Shown: piece by piece, positions 33,239 to 44,321 of the stretch
Layout of the letters: every line of letters begins with the position of its first letter
How positions within the stretch are numbered: position 1 is the stretch's first letter
NCBI GenBank assembly: GCA_003165235.1
Contig: PLSV01000347.1
Span: forward strand, 5,809 to 50,178
Source of the DNA: Syntrophobacteraceae bacterium
Lineage (GTDB): Bacteria; Desulfobacterota; Syntrophobacteria; Syntrophobacterales; Syntrophobacteraceae
Reading direction: 5' to 3'
DNA: 44,370 nucleotides
Made by a program: the position numbers and the translations under genes
The notes under the pieces: generated by a model
Told to the model about the DNA's origin: nothing
Database searches by the model: none
What the model saw: only the letters and a program-made list of their open reading frames with translations

Positions 33239-34528
33239 ATGGCCGAAGACCTCAAAAAAATGTACCGCACGGTAATGGAGGACCATTTCCCGGACTCGCT
33301 TCGTGTGAGCTTCGGGGACCAGACGCTCGTCTACAAAAAGCGCTCATGGAAGTTTGCAGACGACAAAACTGGTGAGTTGATCGAAAAGGGGCTGCGTTAC
33401 GGGGAAAATCCCGGTCAGGAAGCGGCCCTCTACGAACTGGCCGGCGGCAATTTGAGGTTGGGCGCATGTCAGTTTATCGATCCCCAAAATGGTCTGGTCA
33501 GCGCCGTTAGCGAGGAGGATATGCTCCAGGAAGGCAAGCATCCTGGAAAAATCAATCTGACTGACCTGGACAACGGACTCAATATAGTGAAGTTCTTAAT
33601 GGACCAGCCCGCCGCGGTGATCCTCAAGCATAACAATCCCTGCGGTGCGGCTCTGGGCGCAGACCTTTCAGCGGCATATTATCGCGCAAACCGCGCAGAC
33701 CGGATTGCCGCTTTCGGAGGATGCCTCGTGGTCAACCGACCGGTCGATAAGACTACGGCCCAACTTATTTCGGAAACCTACCTCGAGGTGGTCGCCGCTC
33801 CCGACTATGAGGAGGGCGCTCTCGCAGTCCTGAAAAAGCGAGCCAACCTGCGCATTATCCGGATATCCAGGATAGACCGGCTCCAGGATTTCATCGATAT
33901 GAGGTTCGTAGATTTCAAGTCTTTGATCGACGGCGGCCTGATCGTTCAACAGTCGCCACTCAATAAGATCAGGGACGCCAGGGATTTCGAACTTGCCCAA
34001 ACCGTCTACCAGGGCAAAACATACAAAATCGACAGAGCGCCGACCGACCGGGAAATGGCGGACCTGCTTTTCGGCTGGTTTGTCGAGCAGGGCGTAACCT
34101 CCAACTCTGTAATATACGTAAAAGATGAATGCACGGTCGGAATCGGCACAGGCGAACAGGATCGCGTCGGGGTCGCCGAAATAGCCGTATATAAGGCCTA
34201 CCAGAAATACGCGGACTCGCTCTGTTTCGACAGGCACAAAATCTCGTACAAGGACCTGGAGCTTGCCATAGAGAAGGGAGAGCGCCCCAAAGAGCAAAAA
34301 GAACAAATCGATACTCTCACCTGCGAAGCCAGGGCGGGCCTTATAGGCGCCGCCATGGTTTCGGATGCCTTTTTCCCGTTCAGAGACGGGGTGGACGTCG
34401 GGATCCGCCAGGGGATAAAAGCTGTTGTGCAGCCAGGGGGCTCTATGAGGGACTGGGAAGTGATCGAGGCATGCAATGAAGCGGGAGTCGCCATGGTGTT
34501 AACAGGACAGCGCGCGTTCAAGCACTGA
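33239..34528 (+). CDS. stand-alone AICAR formyltransferase (PurH C-terminal half)
   Basis: A 429-residue AICAR transformylase, which adds the formyl group in the penultimate step of purine synthesis. In most bacteria this domain is fused to IMP cyclohydrolase in PurH; the N-terminal cyclohydrolase half is absent here, and the protein starts directly with the transformylase region. The catalytic KHNNPCG (K130, H131) and the substrate loop RYGENPGQ (residues 53-60) are present, as is QPGGSMRDWEVIEACNEAG near the end. GAGGGAGG precedes the ATG. It is transcribed alone, with a terminator after it. The cyclohydrolase must be encoded elsewhere. Confidence 0.93.
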   Translation: MAEDLKKMYRTVMEDHFPDSLRVSFGDQTLVYKKRSWKFADDKTGELIEKGLRYGENPGQEAALYELAGGNLRLGACQFIDPQNGLVSAVSEEDMLQEGKHPGKINLTDLDNGLNIVKFLMDQPAAVILKHNNPCGAALGADLSAAYYRANRADRIAAFGGCLVVNRPVDKTTAQLISETYLEVVAAPDYEEGALAVLKKRANLRIIRISRIDRLQDFIDMRFVDFKSLIDGGLIVQQSPLNKIRDARDFELAQTVYQGKTYKIDRAPTDREMADLLFGWFVEQGVTSNSVIYVKDECTVGIGTGEQDRVGVAEIAVYKAYQKYADSLCFDRHKISYKDLELAIEKGERPKEQKEQIDTLTCEARAGLIGAAMVSDAFFPFRDGVDVGIRQGIKAVVQPGGSMRDWEVIEACNEAGVAMVLTGQRAFKH

Positions 34529-34554
34529 CGCCGGGCGCTGCGCGGCCGCCGGAG

Positions 34555-34585
34555 ACAGACGCCTACGTGCCGCGGCGTCTGTTTT
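34555..34585 (+). terminator. terminator after the AICAR formyltransferase gene
   Basis: ACAGACGCC (34555-34563) pairs with GGCGTCTGT (34574-34582) in a 9-bp stem with a 10-base loop, followed by four T. It lies 27 bases past the stop and before the convergent efflux lipoprotein gene. Confidence 0.75.
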
Positions 34586-34612
34586 GGCTCGCCGCAGATT
34601 ACTAATCGCTGT

Positions 34613-36085
34613 TCACCACGGGAACCCTTTATAGTGTTTCTGGCCGACAAACTTATCGGAGGCCAAATCAGCCGTGCTCCAGCCCCCACCCAGGGCTTGG
34701 ACCAGGAGCACGTCAGAGGTCAGGCGGCGGCCCAGGACGTTGACGGCGGTCAACTCATCATTGAGCGCTATGGCTTCAGTCACTATGACATCCAGGGCGC
34801 TTGCCGTCCCCACCTTGTATTGATTGATGGTTATAACCACATTTTTTTTTGCCGAATCGGCTGCGGCGTCCGCAGCTTTCCCCTCCTGCTCCAGAATGCG
34901 AAGTGCGGCCAGGTTGTCTTCAACCTGCTGAAATCCAGCAAGCACGGTCTGGCGGTAAGTGGCCGCACTCGCATCATAGGCCGCGCGGGCCTGTTCGGTC
35001 TGAGCACGCCTGAGTCCACCGTCTAACAAAGTTTCCTGAACTGCGGCCGGCCCAAGCGTCCAGAATCGGCTGGGCCACAAGAACCACTGTGCAAGAGAGG
35101 ATGCCTCGAACCCGCCCGTTGCGCTGAGAGTAACGTTTGGATAATAGGCGGCTTCGGCTACTCCTATCAGCGCATTTGCGGCTGCGGCCTGTCTTTCGGC
35201 GGCGGCGATGTCGGGCCTGCGTTCGAGAAGTTCCGAAGGTATCCCCGATGGTATGTCAGGCGGCGTCAAGTCGAGCGGCGTGGCAGGAATAGTCAGGTCC
35301 GACGGCGCTTTGCCCATCAGAACGGCTATTGCGTGCTCCAGTTGCGCCCGCTGTACCCCCGTGTCAATCAGTTGGGCCTCGGCTGTCTCGACCTGAGTTT
35401 GCGCCGTAAGCACGTCGGACTGCGCCGCCACGCCGGTTGCGTACCTGTTCTTGGTCAGCGCGAGAAACTTCCTGTAGTTGCCAACGGTTGTCGTGAGTAT
35501 CTGGTTCTGGGAATCCAGGGTGCGAAGCACGAAATAGTCCTGGGCAAGCTGGCCCTGCATGGAGAGGCGCACTCCCTCGAGGTCCGCGTCACTGGCCTGG
35601 GCGCTTGCTTTACTCGACTCGACCTGCCGGCGGACCTTGCCCCATAAGTCGGGCTGCCAGGTCACCTGGCCCGAAAGAAGGTAGTCAGAGCTCGTATCAG
35701 ATACCCCCTGGGATCCCCGAGCATTGGCGGATGTGCGGGATCGAGAGACGCTGGGGCCTGCCGTAACCGTGGGAAAATAGGCCGCCCGGGCGACCTGCAC
35801 CAGGGCGAGCGCCTGCCTGTATTGCGCTTCGGCGGCGGCAAGGTTCTGGTTCGAGATATTGACCTGTGCTTCAAGCGCATTCAACTGCTCGTCGTTATAG
35901 ATCGTCCACCAGGACCCGCGGGAAATACTGTCCTGCGGCTCTGCTTTCTTCCATCCCTCGACTTCCTTGTAAGAGGGCGGGGTCTCAACCTTGGGCTTTA
36001 CGTAATCGGGGCCGACCGTACACGCCGAGAGGACCGCAAGCAGCAAAGCAACCGTTGCATGCTTTATGAGTTGTAGTCGAGCCAT
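34613..36085 (-). CDS. TolC/OprM-family outer-membrane efflux lipoprotein of the MdtABC operon
   Basis: A 490-residue outer-membrane channel of the NodT family. The lipoprotein signal ends in VLSAC (C22), then TVGPDYVKP. Typical channel motifs are YFPTVTAGPSVSRS, LERRPDIAAAERQAAAANA and VLAGFQQVEDNLAALR. ATG 36085 starts the protein at the signal peptide; GGAG lies 12 bases upstream. A longer frame from a GTG at 36163 adds a charged segment without site. It is the fourth gene of mdtA-mdtB-mdtC-channel, 94 bases after mdtC. It is distinct from the channel of the MacAB operon. Confidence 0.92.
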   Translation of the reverse strand: MARLQLIKHATVALLLAVLSACTVGPDYVKPKVETPPSYKEVEGWKKAEPQDSISRGSWWTIYNDEQLNALEAQVNISNQNLAAAEAQYRQALALVQVARAAYFPTVTAGPSVSRSRTSANARGSQGVSDTSSDYLLSGQVTWQPDLWGKVRRQVESSKASAQASDADLEGVRLSMQGQLAQDYFVLRTLDSQNQILTTTVGNYRKFLALTKNRYATGVAAQSDVLTAQTQVETAEAQLIDTGVQRAQLEHAIAVLMGKAPSDLTIPATPLDLTPPDIPSGIPSELLERRPDIAAAERQAAAANALIGVAEAAYYPNVTLSATGGFEASSLAQWFLWPSRFWTLGPAAVQETLLDGGLRRAQTEQARAAYDASAATYRQTVLAGFQQVEDNLAALRILEQEGKAADAAADSAKKNVVITINQYKVGTASALDVIVTEAIALNDELTAVNVLGRRLTSDVLLVQALGGGWSTADLASDKFVGQKHYKGFPW

Positions 36086-36179
36086 ACTTGTCACTTTCTC
36101 CGCGCTCGCGGGGTGTTCAGCCAAATGCCCCGCCAAGCGCCGTTCGAGTCTGCAGAATTTCACCTGATGGGGCCCGCGG

Positions 36180-39100
36180 CTACAGGTCCTCTGCTCTAGG
36201 AAAAGACTCTCCCTTCACTGGTCGTGCTCCCCGCCTGTTTAAAAACCGGAGCCGCAAGCGGTCCATATAAAGGTAAATGACCGGGGTCGTAAAAAGGGTC
36301 AGCATCTGGCTGAAAATCAGGCCGCCTACTATGGATATCCCGAGCGGCCGCCGCAGCTCATACCCGATGCCACTGCCGAGCGCCAGGGGCAGCGCCCCCA
36401 GGAGCGCAGCCATCGTGGTCATCATGATCGGCCGGAACCTCAGCAAACAAGCCTGATAAATCGCCTCGATAGGGCTCTTGCCTTCGTTTCGCTCAGCTTC
36501 CAGCGCAAAATCGACTATCATGATGCCGTTTTTTTTGACCAGGCCGATCAGAAGGATAATTCCGATTACTGCAATCAGGCTGAGATCGGTCCGGCAGATC
36601 AGCAGGGCGACAAGCGCCCCTACGCCTGCGGATGGAAGCGTAGAGAGGATGGTGACCGGGTGGATGTAGCTTTCGTACAACACTCCCAGCACTATGTAGA
36701 CCGAAATCAGCGCAGCCAGGATCAAAATGGGTTCATTGGCCAGAGAGGCCTGGAATGCCTGGGCCGTGCCCAGAAAAGTCCCATGAATGCTTTCAGGCAA
36801 TCGCAATTTGGCAGTCGCCTTTTCAATCGCCTCTACTGCATCCCCGAGCGCCACGCCGGCAGCCAGGTTAAACGAGATCGTTATCGCGGGGAACTGGCTC
36901 GCATGGTTGACGGAGAGCGATGTGGACGATGGTCTGAATTTGGTGAATGCGCTCAAGGGCACTTCGGCCCCGGTGGATGTGTGAACATAAACATCGCGAA
37001 GGGTCTCAGGCCGTTGCCAAAAGCGCGGGGCGAACTCCATCACCACATGATACTGGTTTAACTGGGTGTAGTTAATGGAGACCTGGTCCTGGCCGAAAGC
37101 GCCGTAGAGAGTATTGTCAATGAGCTGCGCGGAGATGCCGAGACGCGACGCGGTGGAGCGGTCGATCTCCACCAGGGCTTGCTGCCCCCTGTCCTGCTGA
37201 TCGCTGCTGACATCCACCAACTGGGGCAATCTAAGGACCTCTTCCAGTATGCGGGGCGCCCATGCATTGAGGTCCGCCAGGTTTTCACCACGCAGGGTGT
37301 ATTGATATGCGGCATTGCTCGACATTCCGCCAATCCTCAGTTCCTGCACCGGTTGAAGATAGGTAGGGGCGCCCGCCACCAGCACGAGCTTTTTGCGCAG
37401 CCGCGCCATAATCTCCGTCACTGTTGCTTTCCGCTCTTCAAAAGGCTTGAGCGCAATGAACATTCGCCCGGAGTTTGTGGTGGAACCGCCCGGTCCTGAC
37501 CCGCCGGTAAACCCGGTCACATCGGCTGCATCGGGATCGGTTCTGATGATGTCCACCACTTCCGTCAATTTCTTGCTCATGGCCTGAAAAGAGATATCCT
37601 GCGCCGCCTGCATTCGGCCGCTGATGCGTCCGGTGTCCTGGTCGGGGAAAAAACCCTTGGGAATAAACCAGAACAACAACACATTTGTCCCGAGAGTGAG
37701 CACCGTAATGAAGAGCATAGTTAGAGAATGCCGGAGCGCCCAACGCAGACTTTTGTCGTAAGTGCTCCGCAATTGGTCGAACATCCACTCCGTTGCCCGG
37801 TATATAAAGCCATGAGCGCGGGTTGTCTCTTTCTTGAGGATGGTTGCGCACATCATTGGGGTTGTTGTAAGAGAGACTACAAGAGAGATCAGGATGGCCA
37901 CGGAAAGAGTGACCGCAAACTCGCGGAATAAACGGCCCACCATTCCCCCCATCAAAAGAATGGGAGTGAATACTGCGACCAGGGAAATACTCATCGACAG
38001 CACGGTGAAGGCAATCTCACGGGCGCCCCTCAGGGCCGCCTGCAGGGGAGATTGCCCTTTTTCCATGTACCGTGTGATATTTTCGAGCACAACTATAGCG
38101 TCGTCCACCACAAACCCGGTGGCGACGGTAAGGGCCATGAGAGAAAGGTTATCGAGGCTGTAGCCTAAAAGATACATAACCCCGAAGGTGCTGATGAGCG
38201 AGACCGGAACGGCGATGCCCGGAATGAGTGTGGCGCGCGGGTTGCGCAGGAAGGCGAACACGACGAGAATGACGAGTATGCCCGAGATGACGAGAGTGCG
38301 TTCGACATCCAGCAGAGAACCGCGGATTGGCGGACTGCGATCGAGAACGACCGATAGATCGATGCTCTGGGGTATCGTAGTCGCCAACTGGGGAAGCATT
38401 CCGCGAACCCGGTCCACCGTAGCGATAATGTTGGCCCCCGGCGACCTGAACAAGACCAGCATTATTGCAGGTTTGCCGTTTACCGAGCCCGCCGCCCTCA
38501 AATCTTCAACCGAATCCACTACAGTCCCGAGGTCCGACAGGCGGACCGGCGCTCCATTTTTATAACTGACGATAATGGAACGGTATTCCTCGGCTTTATG
38601 CAGTTGATCGTTGCATTGGATTTCCAGGGCTTCGGACCCATTGGCAAACTGTCCTTTGGGCCGGCTTACGCTGGTGGTTTGCAGTATGGCGGCGGTCTGA
38701 TCCAGGCCGATTCCGTATCTGTTCAATGGTCCGGGATCCAATTCCACACGGACCGCAGGCAGAGACCCTCCCCCCACGAAAACCTGGCCGACCCCCTGCA
38801 CCTGTGAGAGTTTCTGCGAAAGTATCGTCGAAGCTGCATCGTACATCTGCGCCTTGCTCACAATGTGGGAAGTAAGCGCCAGGATGAGGATCGGCGCATC
38901 CGCCGGGTTGACTTTGCGATAGGTTGGATTGCTCGGCAGCGTGGTGGGCAGGTAACTTCGCGCCGCGTTGATTGCAGCCTGCACGTCGCGTGCGGCGCCA
39001 TCGATATTGCGGTCCAGGTCGAACTGGATGATGATGGACGTCGAGCCCAGGGAACTGCTCGAAGTCATCTCGGTAATCCCGGCAATATGCCCGAACTGCC

Positions 39101-39305
39101 GTTCCAGGGGAGCGGCTACCGATGTGGCCATGGTCTCGGGGTCCGCTCCAGGCAGGGCCGCCGAGACGCTGATCGTGGGAAAATCGGTTTGGGGCAGTGG
39201 TGATACCGGCAAAAAACGAAGCGCGACAAATCCGGCCAGAGTAATTCCCAGCGTTAAAAGGGTCGTGGCGACGGGGCGTCTTATGAAAATCTCGGAAACG
39301 TTCAT
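36180..39305 (-). CDS. RND efflux pump subunit, MdtC-like
   Basis: A 1041-residue inner-membrane proton antiporter of the AcrB/MdtBC family, with twelve transmembrane helices and two large periplasmic loops. [19 protein letters not shown] is the first helix. The proton-relay helix reads [20 protein letters not shown]. Later signatures are [19 protein letters not shown] and [20 protein letters not shown]. The pairing with a second, different RND gene immediately upstream is that of MdtB/MdtC, which form a hetero-trimer exporting bile salts and other drugs in E. coli. Its ATG overlaps the upstream pump stop as ATGA. The substrate in this organism is unknown. Confidence 0.94.
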   Translation of the reverse strand: MNVSEIFIRRPVATTLLTLGITLAGFVALRFLPVSPLPQTDFPTISVSAALPGADPETMATSVAAPLERQFGHIAGITEMTSSSSLGSTSIIIQFDLDRNIDGAARDVQAAINAARSYLPTTLPSNPTYRKVNPADAPILILALTSHIVSKAQMYDAASTILSQKLSQVQGVGQVFVGGGSLPAVRVELDPGPLNRYGIGLDQTAAILQTTSVSRPKGQFANGSEALEIQCNDQLHKAEEYRSIIVSYKNGAPVRLSDLGTVVDSVEDLRAAGSVNGKPAIMLVLFRSPGANIIATVDRVRGMLPQLATTIPQSIDLSVVLDRSPPIRGSLLDVERTLVISGILVILVVFAFLRNPRATLIPGIAVPVSLISTFGVMYLLGYSLDNLSLMALTVATGFVVDDAIVVLENITRYMEKGQSPLQAALRGAREIAFTVLSMSISLVAVFTPILLMGGMVGRLFREFAVTLSVAILISLVVSLTTTPMMCATILKKETTRAHGFIYRATEWMFDQLRSTYDKSLRWALRHSLTMLFITVLTLGTNVLLFWFIPKGFFPDQDTGRISGRMQAAQDISFQAMSKKLTEVVDIIRTDPDAADVTGFTGGSGPGGSTTNSGRMFIALKPFEERKATVTEIMARLRKKLVLVAGAPTYLQPVQELRIGGMSSNAAYQYTLRGENLADLNAWAPRILEEVLRLPQLVDVSSDQQDRGQQALVEIDRSTASRLGISAQLIDNTLYGAFGQDQVSINYTQLNQYHVVMEFAPRFWQRPETLRDVYVHTSTGAEVPLSAFTKFRPSSTSLSVNHASQFPAITISFNLAAGVALGDAVEAIEKATAKLRLPESIHGTFLGTAQAFQASLANEPILILAALISVYIVLGVLYESYIHPVTILSTLPSAGVGALVALLICRTDLSLIAVIGIILLIGLVKKNGIMIVDFALEAERNEGKSPIEAIYQACLLRFRPIMMTTMAALLGALPLALGSGIGYELRRPLGISIVGGLIFSQMLTLFTTPVIYLYMDRLRLRFLNRRGARPVKGESFPRAEDL

Positions 39306-42300
39306 GCCGGCCCCGCCCCGTGGTCATCATTGGAATCTTTGGAACGAACCCTGCCCAGGCGCCTGGCCAAACGATCGAACCAAAGGTAAATAACCGGAGT
39401 GGTGTAAAGCGTGAGCACCTGGCTGAATATGAGGCCACCCACTATGGAAATGCCCATGGGCCGCCTCAACTCGGAACCCAGCCCTCCTCCCATAGCCAGG
39501 GGAAGCGCCCCCAGAAGGGCGGCCATCGTAGTCATCATGATCGGCCGGAACCTGAGCAGACTTGCCTGATAAATAGCCTCGACAGGTTCTTTCCCCTCCT
39601 CTCGTTCGGCCGCCAGGGCGAAGTCGACCATCATGATGGCGTTTTTCTTGACGATTCCTATCAACAGGATAAGCCCGATCAGCGCAATCACGCTGAACTC
39701 GGTGCGAAAGAGCAGTAGCGCGAGAATGGCCCCTACACCGGCGGAAGGCAGTGTCGAAATTATGGTGATCGGGTGTATATAGCTCTCGTACAATACCCCG
39801 AGCACAAGGTAGACCGTTATCAGCGCCGCCAATATAAGGATTGGTTCGTTGACCAGAGCGGCCCGGAAAGCCTGGGCAGTGCCCTGAAAGCTTCTTTGAA
39901 TGCTGGCCGGCATGCCGAGTTTGGCTGCGGTTGCTTCGATGGCGTCAACCCCTTCTCCAAGCGAGGTCCCCGGGGCCAGATTGAATGAGACGGTCGTGGC
40001 CGGAAATTGCGCCTGGTGGCTTATGACCAATGGTCCCGTCGTTTTTGAAAGGCGCGTGATCGTGCTCAGAGGGACTTGCACCTGCGGGGCGGCAGCGGTT
40101 GCAGCCGCAGCCGCAGTCCCGGTGGCGGTCGACTTTGCGACCCCGGTCGCGGCCGTGGCTGCAATCGTCGCCCCGGCTGCGCTCGCCGTCCCCATGGCAG
40201 TCGCGGTCGAGGTCGGAATGTAGATGTCCTGGAGTTTGGAAGGGCTTTGCTTGAATTCGGGTTTGACCTCGAGAACAACCCGGTACTGGTTCAACTGGGT
40301 GAAAATGGTCGATATCTGCCGCTGGCCGAAAGCATCGTAGAGAGTATCGTCTATAAGCTGTGTGGAGATCCCGAACCGGGAAGCGGTGGTGCGGTCAATT
40401 TCCAGCCGCGCCTCCAGTCCCAGGTCCTGTTGATCGCTGCTCGTATCGCGAAGCTCCGGCAATTTTTTCAAGGCCTCGACAAACTTGGGGGTCCATGTGT
40501 TCAGTTCGGTAATATTGGGGTCCTCGAGGCTGTACTGAAATTGCGTCCGGCTCACGCGGTCTTCCACCGTAAGATCCTGCACCGGCTGCATGTAGAGCGT
40601 AATGCCCTGAAGTTTCGCCAGCGCCGGCTGGAGGCGGCGAATTACCTCGCTTGCGTTCACACGGCGATCTTCGAGCGGTTTCAAGTTTATCAGGACCCTG
40701 CCTGAGTTCAGAGTAATATTGGTCCCGTCTATTCCGATGAACGTGGACAGGCTCTGGACCGCGGGGTCCTCGAGAATTATTTTGGCAAGCGCCTGTTGCC
40801 TTTCCGCCATAGCTGCAAAAGAGATCGATTGAGGCGCGTCCGAGATGCCCAGAATAATGCCGGTGTCCTGAACCGGGAAGAAGCCTTTGGGCACGATAAC
40901 ATACAGGAATATGGTGAACACCAGGGTCGCCGCCGCCACCAGCAGGATAGCCACCTGCCTGCCTAGGACCCAACGCAGCGTTTTTCCATAGAACGCGATA
41001 ATACTGTCGTATGCACGCTGAGATTGCCGGTAGAGCCTTCCCTGCTCTTCCTCGGGTGTGTGGCGCAAAAGACGGGCGCACATCATCGGTGTCAGTGTGA
41101 GTGAGACAACCGCTGAGATCAGGATTGTAACGCCAAGGGTGATGGCGAACTCACGGAACAGCCTTCCCACCACGTCGCCCATGAAAAGCAGAGGAATGAG
41201 AACGGCGATAAGTGAAATCGTAAGGGACATGATCGTGAAAGCGATCTGCTCTGACCCCTTCAGGGCAGCCTGAACGGGTGAGTCCCCCTGTTCGATGTAG
41301 CGAGTGACATTTTCGATCATAACAATGGCGTCATCGACCACGAAACCCGTAGAAATGGTGAGGGCCATCAGGGAAAGGTTATTGAGGCTGAACCCGAGCA
41401 GATACATCAAGCCAAAGCTGCCGACCAGGGACAAGGGGACGGCTACGCTGGGGATGATCGTGGCCCAGAGATTTCGTAAAAACAGGAATATCACCATGAC
41501 AACCAGCACTACGGCCAGCATCAGCTCGAACTGAACGTCCTCGACCGAGCTGCGAATGGTGGTGGTGCGGTCAGTCAGGACCTGAATGCGCACGGTTGAA
41601 GGCAAGGTGCTCTGCAACTGGGGCAGCAGCCTCTTCACCCTGTTGGCGACCTCGATAACGTTGGCCCCGGGCTGCCTCTGTATATTGAGCAACACTGCGG
41701 GGGCATCATTCATCCACGCCGCCTGGTTCACATTCTCGGCGCCATCGATCACGTCTGCGACGTCGGACAACAATACCGGGGCGTTGTTGCGGTAGGCGAT
41801 GATCAGAGGACGGTATTCCTTGCTGGTCAGAAGCTGATCGTTTGCCCCTATTATTGAAGACTGCCGCGGGCCGTCGAACGCCCCTTTGGCCTGATCCACA
41901 TTTGCGGCGGCAACAGCCGCGCGAAGGTCTTCCAGACCAAGGCCGTAGGCTGACAGAGCCGTCGGGTTAGCCTGAATCCGCACCGCGGGCCTCTGGCCTC
42001 CGCTTATACTTACCAGCCCTACGCCCGGCAACTGGGAGATCCTCTGAGCAAGCCTCGTGTCGGCCAAATCCTCAACTTTGGGCAGAGGAAGAGTCTCCGA
42101 GGTGAGCGCCAGAGTCAGAATCGGCGCGTCAGCCGGGTTGACCTTGTTGTAGATCGGCGGGTTTGGAAGGTTCGGAGGCAGGAAAGTGGACGCAGCGTTG
42201 ATGGCCGCCTGAACCTCCTGCTCGGCGACGTCCAGGCTGATCTCCAGGCTGAACTGGAGTATTATCACGGAACTGCTGCTCGAGCTGTTGGAGGTCATCT

Positions 42301-42535
42301 GCTTTAGACCCGGCATTTGCCCGAACTGGCGCTCGAGGGGCGCCGTGACCGTTGACGCCATTACGTCAGGGCTGGCGCCCGGGAAAAAGGTCAGTACCTG
42401 GATAACGGGATAGTCCACCTGCGGCAGGGCGGAAACGGGCAGTTGATGGTATGCTACTGCGCCGGCAAGAAAAATGGCCACCATCAGCAGCGTGGTCGCA
42501 ACCGGCCGGAGAATGAAGGTACGTGAAGGATTCAT
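39302..42535 (-). CDS. RND efflux pump subunit, MdtB-like, with an Ala/Thr-rich insertion
   Basis: A 1077-residue RND transporter, partner of the MdtC-like pump. It has [39 protein letters not shown] and [19 protein letters not shown]. It is about 36 residues longer than its partner; the extra length is a low-complexity Ala/Thr/Gly segment at about residues 771-817 (complement of about 40085-40224) between DIYIPTST and VQVPLSTIT, where the partner has only a few residues. ATG 42535 overlaps the adaptor stop in TGATG; the preceding TTG is not needed. It forms the pump core together with the MdtC-like protein. Confidence 0.94.
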   Translation of the reverse strand: MNPSRTFILRPVATTLLMVAIFLAGAVAYHQLPVSALPQVDYPVIQVLTFFPGASPDVMASTVTAPLERQFGQMPGLKQMTSNSSSSSSVIILQFSLEISLDVAEQEVQAAINAASTFLPPNLPNPPIYNKVNPADAPILTLALTSETLPLPKVEDLADTRLAQRISQLPGVGLVSISGGQRPAVRIQANPTALSAYGLGLEDLRAAVAAANVDQAKGAFDGPRQSSIIGANDQLLTSKEYRPLIIAYRNNAPVLLSDVADVIDGAENVNQAAWMNDAPAVLLNIQRQPGANVIEVANRVKRLLPQLQSTLPSTVRIQVLTDRTTTIRSSVEDVQFELMLAVVLVVMVIFLFLRNLWATIIPSVAVPLSLVGSFGLMYLLGFSLNNLSLMALTISTGFVVDDAIVMIENVTRYIEQGDSPVQAALKGSEQIAFTIMSLTISLIAVLIPLLFMGDVVGRLFREFAITLGVTILISAVVSLTLTPMMCARLLRHTPEEEQGRLYRQSQRAYDSIIAFYGKTLRWVLGRQVAILLVAAATLVFTIFLYVIVPKGFFPVQDTGIILGISDAPQSISFAAMAERQQALAKIILEDPAVQSLSTFIGIDGTNITLNSGRVLINLKPLEDRRVNASEVIRRLQPALAKLQGITLYMQPVQDLTVEDRVSRTQFQYSLEDPNITELNTWTPKFVEALKKLPELRDTSSDQQDLGLEARLEIDRTTASRFGISTQLIDDTLYDAFGQRQISTIFTQLNQYRVVLEVKPEFKQSPSKLQDIYIPTSTATAMGTASAAGATIAATAATGVAKSTATGTAAAAATAAAPQVQVPLSTITRLSKTTGPLVISHQAQFPATTVSFNLAPGTSLGEGVDAIEATAAKLGMPASIQRSFQGTAQAFRAALVNEPILILAALITVYLVLGVLYESYIHPITIISTLPSAGVGAILALLLFRTEFSVIALIGLILLIGIVKKNAIMMVDFALAAEREEGKEPVEAIYQASLLRFRPIMMTTMAALLGALPLAMGGGLGSELRRPMGISIVGGLIFSQVLTLYTTPVIYLWFDRLARRLGRVRSKDSNDDHGAGPA

Positions 42536-43752
42536 CAATTACCCTTGCCGGAGGAACCCGGGCCTTGCGTTTGCACTACGACCCTGCTGCCTTCTTTCAG
42601 CCTTTCGGCGCCCTCCACTACAACGAGCTGGCCGGGTGAAAGTCCTTCTTCAATGGATACGCTGTCCCCTTCGCTGGTCCCGAGCTTAACCCAGCTCACC
42701 GTTACGGTCTGGTCATCCTTCACTATGTAGACGTATGTCCCCTTTGGGCTGCGCTGTACGGCGGCGGAAGGGACCACCGTCACGCCGCGCAATGTGTCCA
42801 TAAGAAGCCTGGCATTGACGAACTGGTTGGGAAAAAGAGCATTGTCTTTATTTTCAAACACGGCTTTGAGCCGGTCTGTCCCGGTGGTGGTGTCGATCTG
42901 ATTGTCGGCTGTCAGCAAATGCCCCGTGGCGATTTTTCCCGTTTGTGCACGATCGAAAACTTCGACTTGCAGGGTTTCTCGGGCCCTAAGCTTCTTCAAA
43001 ACGGACTGCAGGTTGTCTTCCGGAATGGGAAAAATGACTGTAATGGGCTGCTCCAGAGTCATAACGGCTACCCCGGTGGTATCGGTTGTCTGAATGATAT
43101 TTCCAGGGTCCACGAGCCGCAACCCGATTCGCCCGGTGAAAGGGGCAGTAATACGCGTGTAAATGAGATTCACTTTTGCAGCGTCGAGATTTCCCTGATC
43201 GAGCTTGACCGTCCCCTCATACTGATGCACCAGGTACAACTGGTCATCCCTTATCTGCTGTGATATCGAATCCTGCTTGGCGAGGATGTCGTACCGCTTG
43301 AAGTCCCTTTTGGCTTGTTCAAGCAGCGCCTTGTCCCTTGCCAATTGGCCCTCCGCCTGGAGCACCGCCGCTGCGTAGGGCCTTGGGTCTACCTCCACCA
43401 GCAACGCCCCGTTCTTTACGATGTCCCCTTCCGTGAACGGGACCTTCATTACCTGGCCGTCAACCCTGGTGTGTATTGTAGCGGTATAGAGCGCAGTCAC
43501 TGTCCCAAGCCCTGTAATGTATACGGGGATGTCTCCCTGCTTGGCGGCTACGGCGACAACCGGAACGCTCGGTGGCGAGGGGGGCGCCTGCCCGGCTGCG
43601 CGAGTTCCATTACCGAAAAGCATCCAACCGGCGTAGACGCCAAAACCCGCCAGAAGCGCCGCAAACACGCCAACCCGCCATCTCCTGCGCCCGGCATGGG
43701 TTATTTCCATCCCTGAATTTCTCTTATCTTCTGTATCCAATGGGAACTCCAT
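42535..43752 (-). CDS. RND periplasmic adaptor, MdtA-like
   Basis: A 405-residue membrane fusion protein with an N-terminal helix (about residues 25-45). Signatures are [39 protein letters not shown] and [19 protein letters not shown], with [20 protein letters not shown] in the membrane-proximal part. These are typical of MdtA. It bridges the RND trimer and the outer-membrane channel. ATG 43752 is preferred to GTG 43758 because AAGGG lies about 10 bases upstream of it. First gene of the operon. The leader upstream carries a terminator-like hairpin. Confidence 0.92.
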   Translation of the reverse strand: MEFPLDTEDKRNSGMEITHAGRRRWRVGVFAALLAGFGVYAGWMLFGNGTRAAGQAPPSPPSVPVVAVAAKQGDIPVYITGLGTVTALYTATIHTRVDGQVMKVPFTEGDIVKNGALLVEVDPRPYAAAVLQAEGQLARDKALLEQAKRDFKRYDILAKQDSISQQIRDDQLYLVHQYEGTVKLDQGNLDAAKVNLIYTRITAPFTGRIGLRLVDPGNIIQTTDTTGVAVMTLEQPITVIFPIPEDNLQSVLKKLRARETLQVEVFDRAQTGKIATGHLLTADNQIDTTTGTDRLKAVFENKDNALFPNQFVNARLLMDTLRGVTVVPSAAVQRSPKGTYVYIVKDDQTVTVSWVKLGTSEGDSVSIEEGLSPGQLVVVEGAERLKEGSRVVVQTQGPGSSGKGN

Positions 43753-43856
43753 CGCCACTTACCCTTCGCCCGGAATGTCTTGGTGAATACGCGGTTCGCG
43801 GCCCCCCATGCGCCTGAATACTTTGAATTTCAGTCTCCCGGAGAACCATCCTGCAG

Positions 43857-43924
43857 CAAAAAGACGCCTCTTTCCCGCAAGCTGCCTGAATTGCAGACTC
43901 GCTATCTAAAGAGGCGATTTTTTG
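43857..43924. terminator. bidirectional terminator-like hairpin in the mdtA leader
   Basis: CGCCTCTTT (43865-43873) pairs with AAAGAGGCG (43908-43916). Outside it, CAAAAA on the left and TTTTTTG on the right give each strand a T-run after the stem. The 34-base loop contains its own CTGC/GCAG stem. On the minus strand it would end transcripts about 105 bases before the mdtA start. Confidence 0.7.
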
Positions 43925-44243
43925 ATGCCTTTTAGCATTTCGCTAATTTTGACGCAAGCACAGCTTTTGGATTCTAACAGTCTCCTCCCCCCCGCTGGCG
44001 AATAGATTTTTGTAAAGAGTTGTCAATTCGCTTTACTTTTCTTAACGCAAATCTTCCTTAGCGAGACACTTCGCGGATTAAGACCATTTCCATCGAGTCC
44101 TGATCCGTACAGTTTTTGCGCAGTATTGGAAAAGTCAGGGTTAAAGATTGGCCGGGCGACTAAAGGATATCCGGCCAGGGGGCGTGACCGTTGATTTCGC
44201 CGGGGGAGATGTCAGTCATGCCGAGTTGTGCCCATGAAAGTAA

Positions 44244-44281
44244 AATTCCCCCTGCTCAAACAAAATTGGACAGGGGGAATT
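44244..44281 (-). terminator. terminator of the Gly/His-rich protein gene
   Basis: AATTCCCCCTG (44244-44254) and CAGGGGGAATT (44271-44281) form a perfect 11-bp stem with a 16-base loop. On the minus strand a TTTTACTTT tract follows. It lies about 40 bases after the stop at 44322. Confidence 0.85.
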
Positions 44282-44321
44282 ATCAAGAACTCATTATATT
44301 CTATTTAGTGAGAGCGCGTAT

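Larger units (their letters stand above)
43753..44321. other. long non-coding leader and intergenic region upstream of mdtA
   Basis: About 570 bases without a convincing gene. They hold the hairpin at 43857-43924, a candidate -35 TTGACA (complement of 44021-44026) with only a weak TATTCG 16 bases on, and the terminator of the gene at the right edge. If the promoter is real, the mdtA mRNA has a leader of roughly 240 bases containing the hairpin. Confidence 0.55.
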
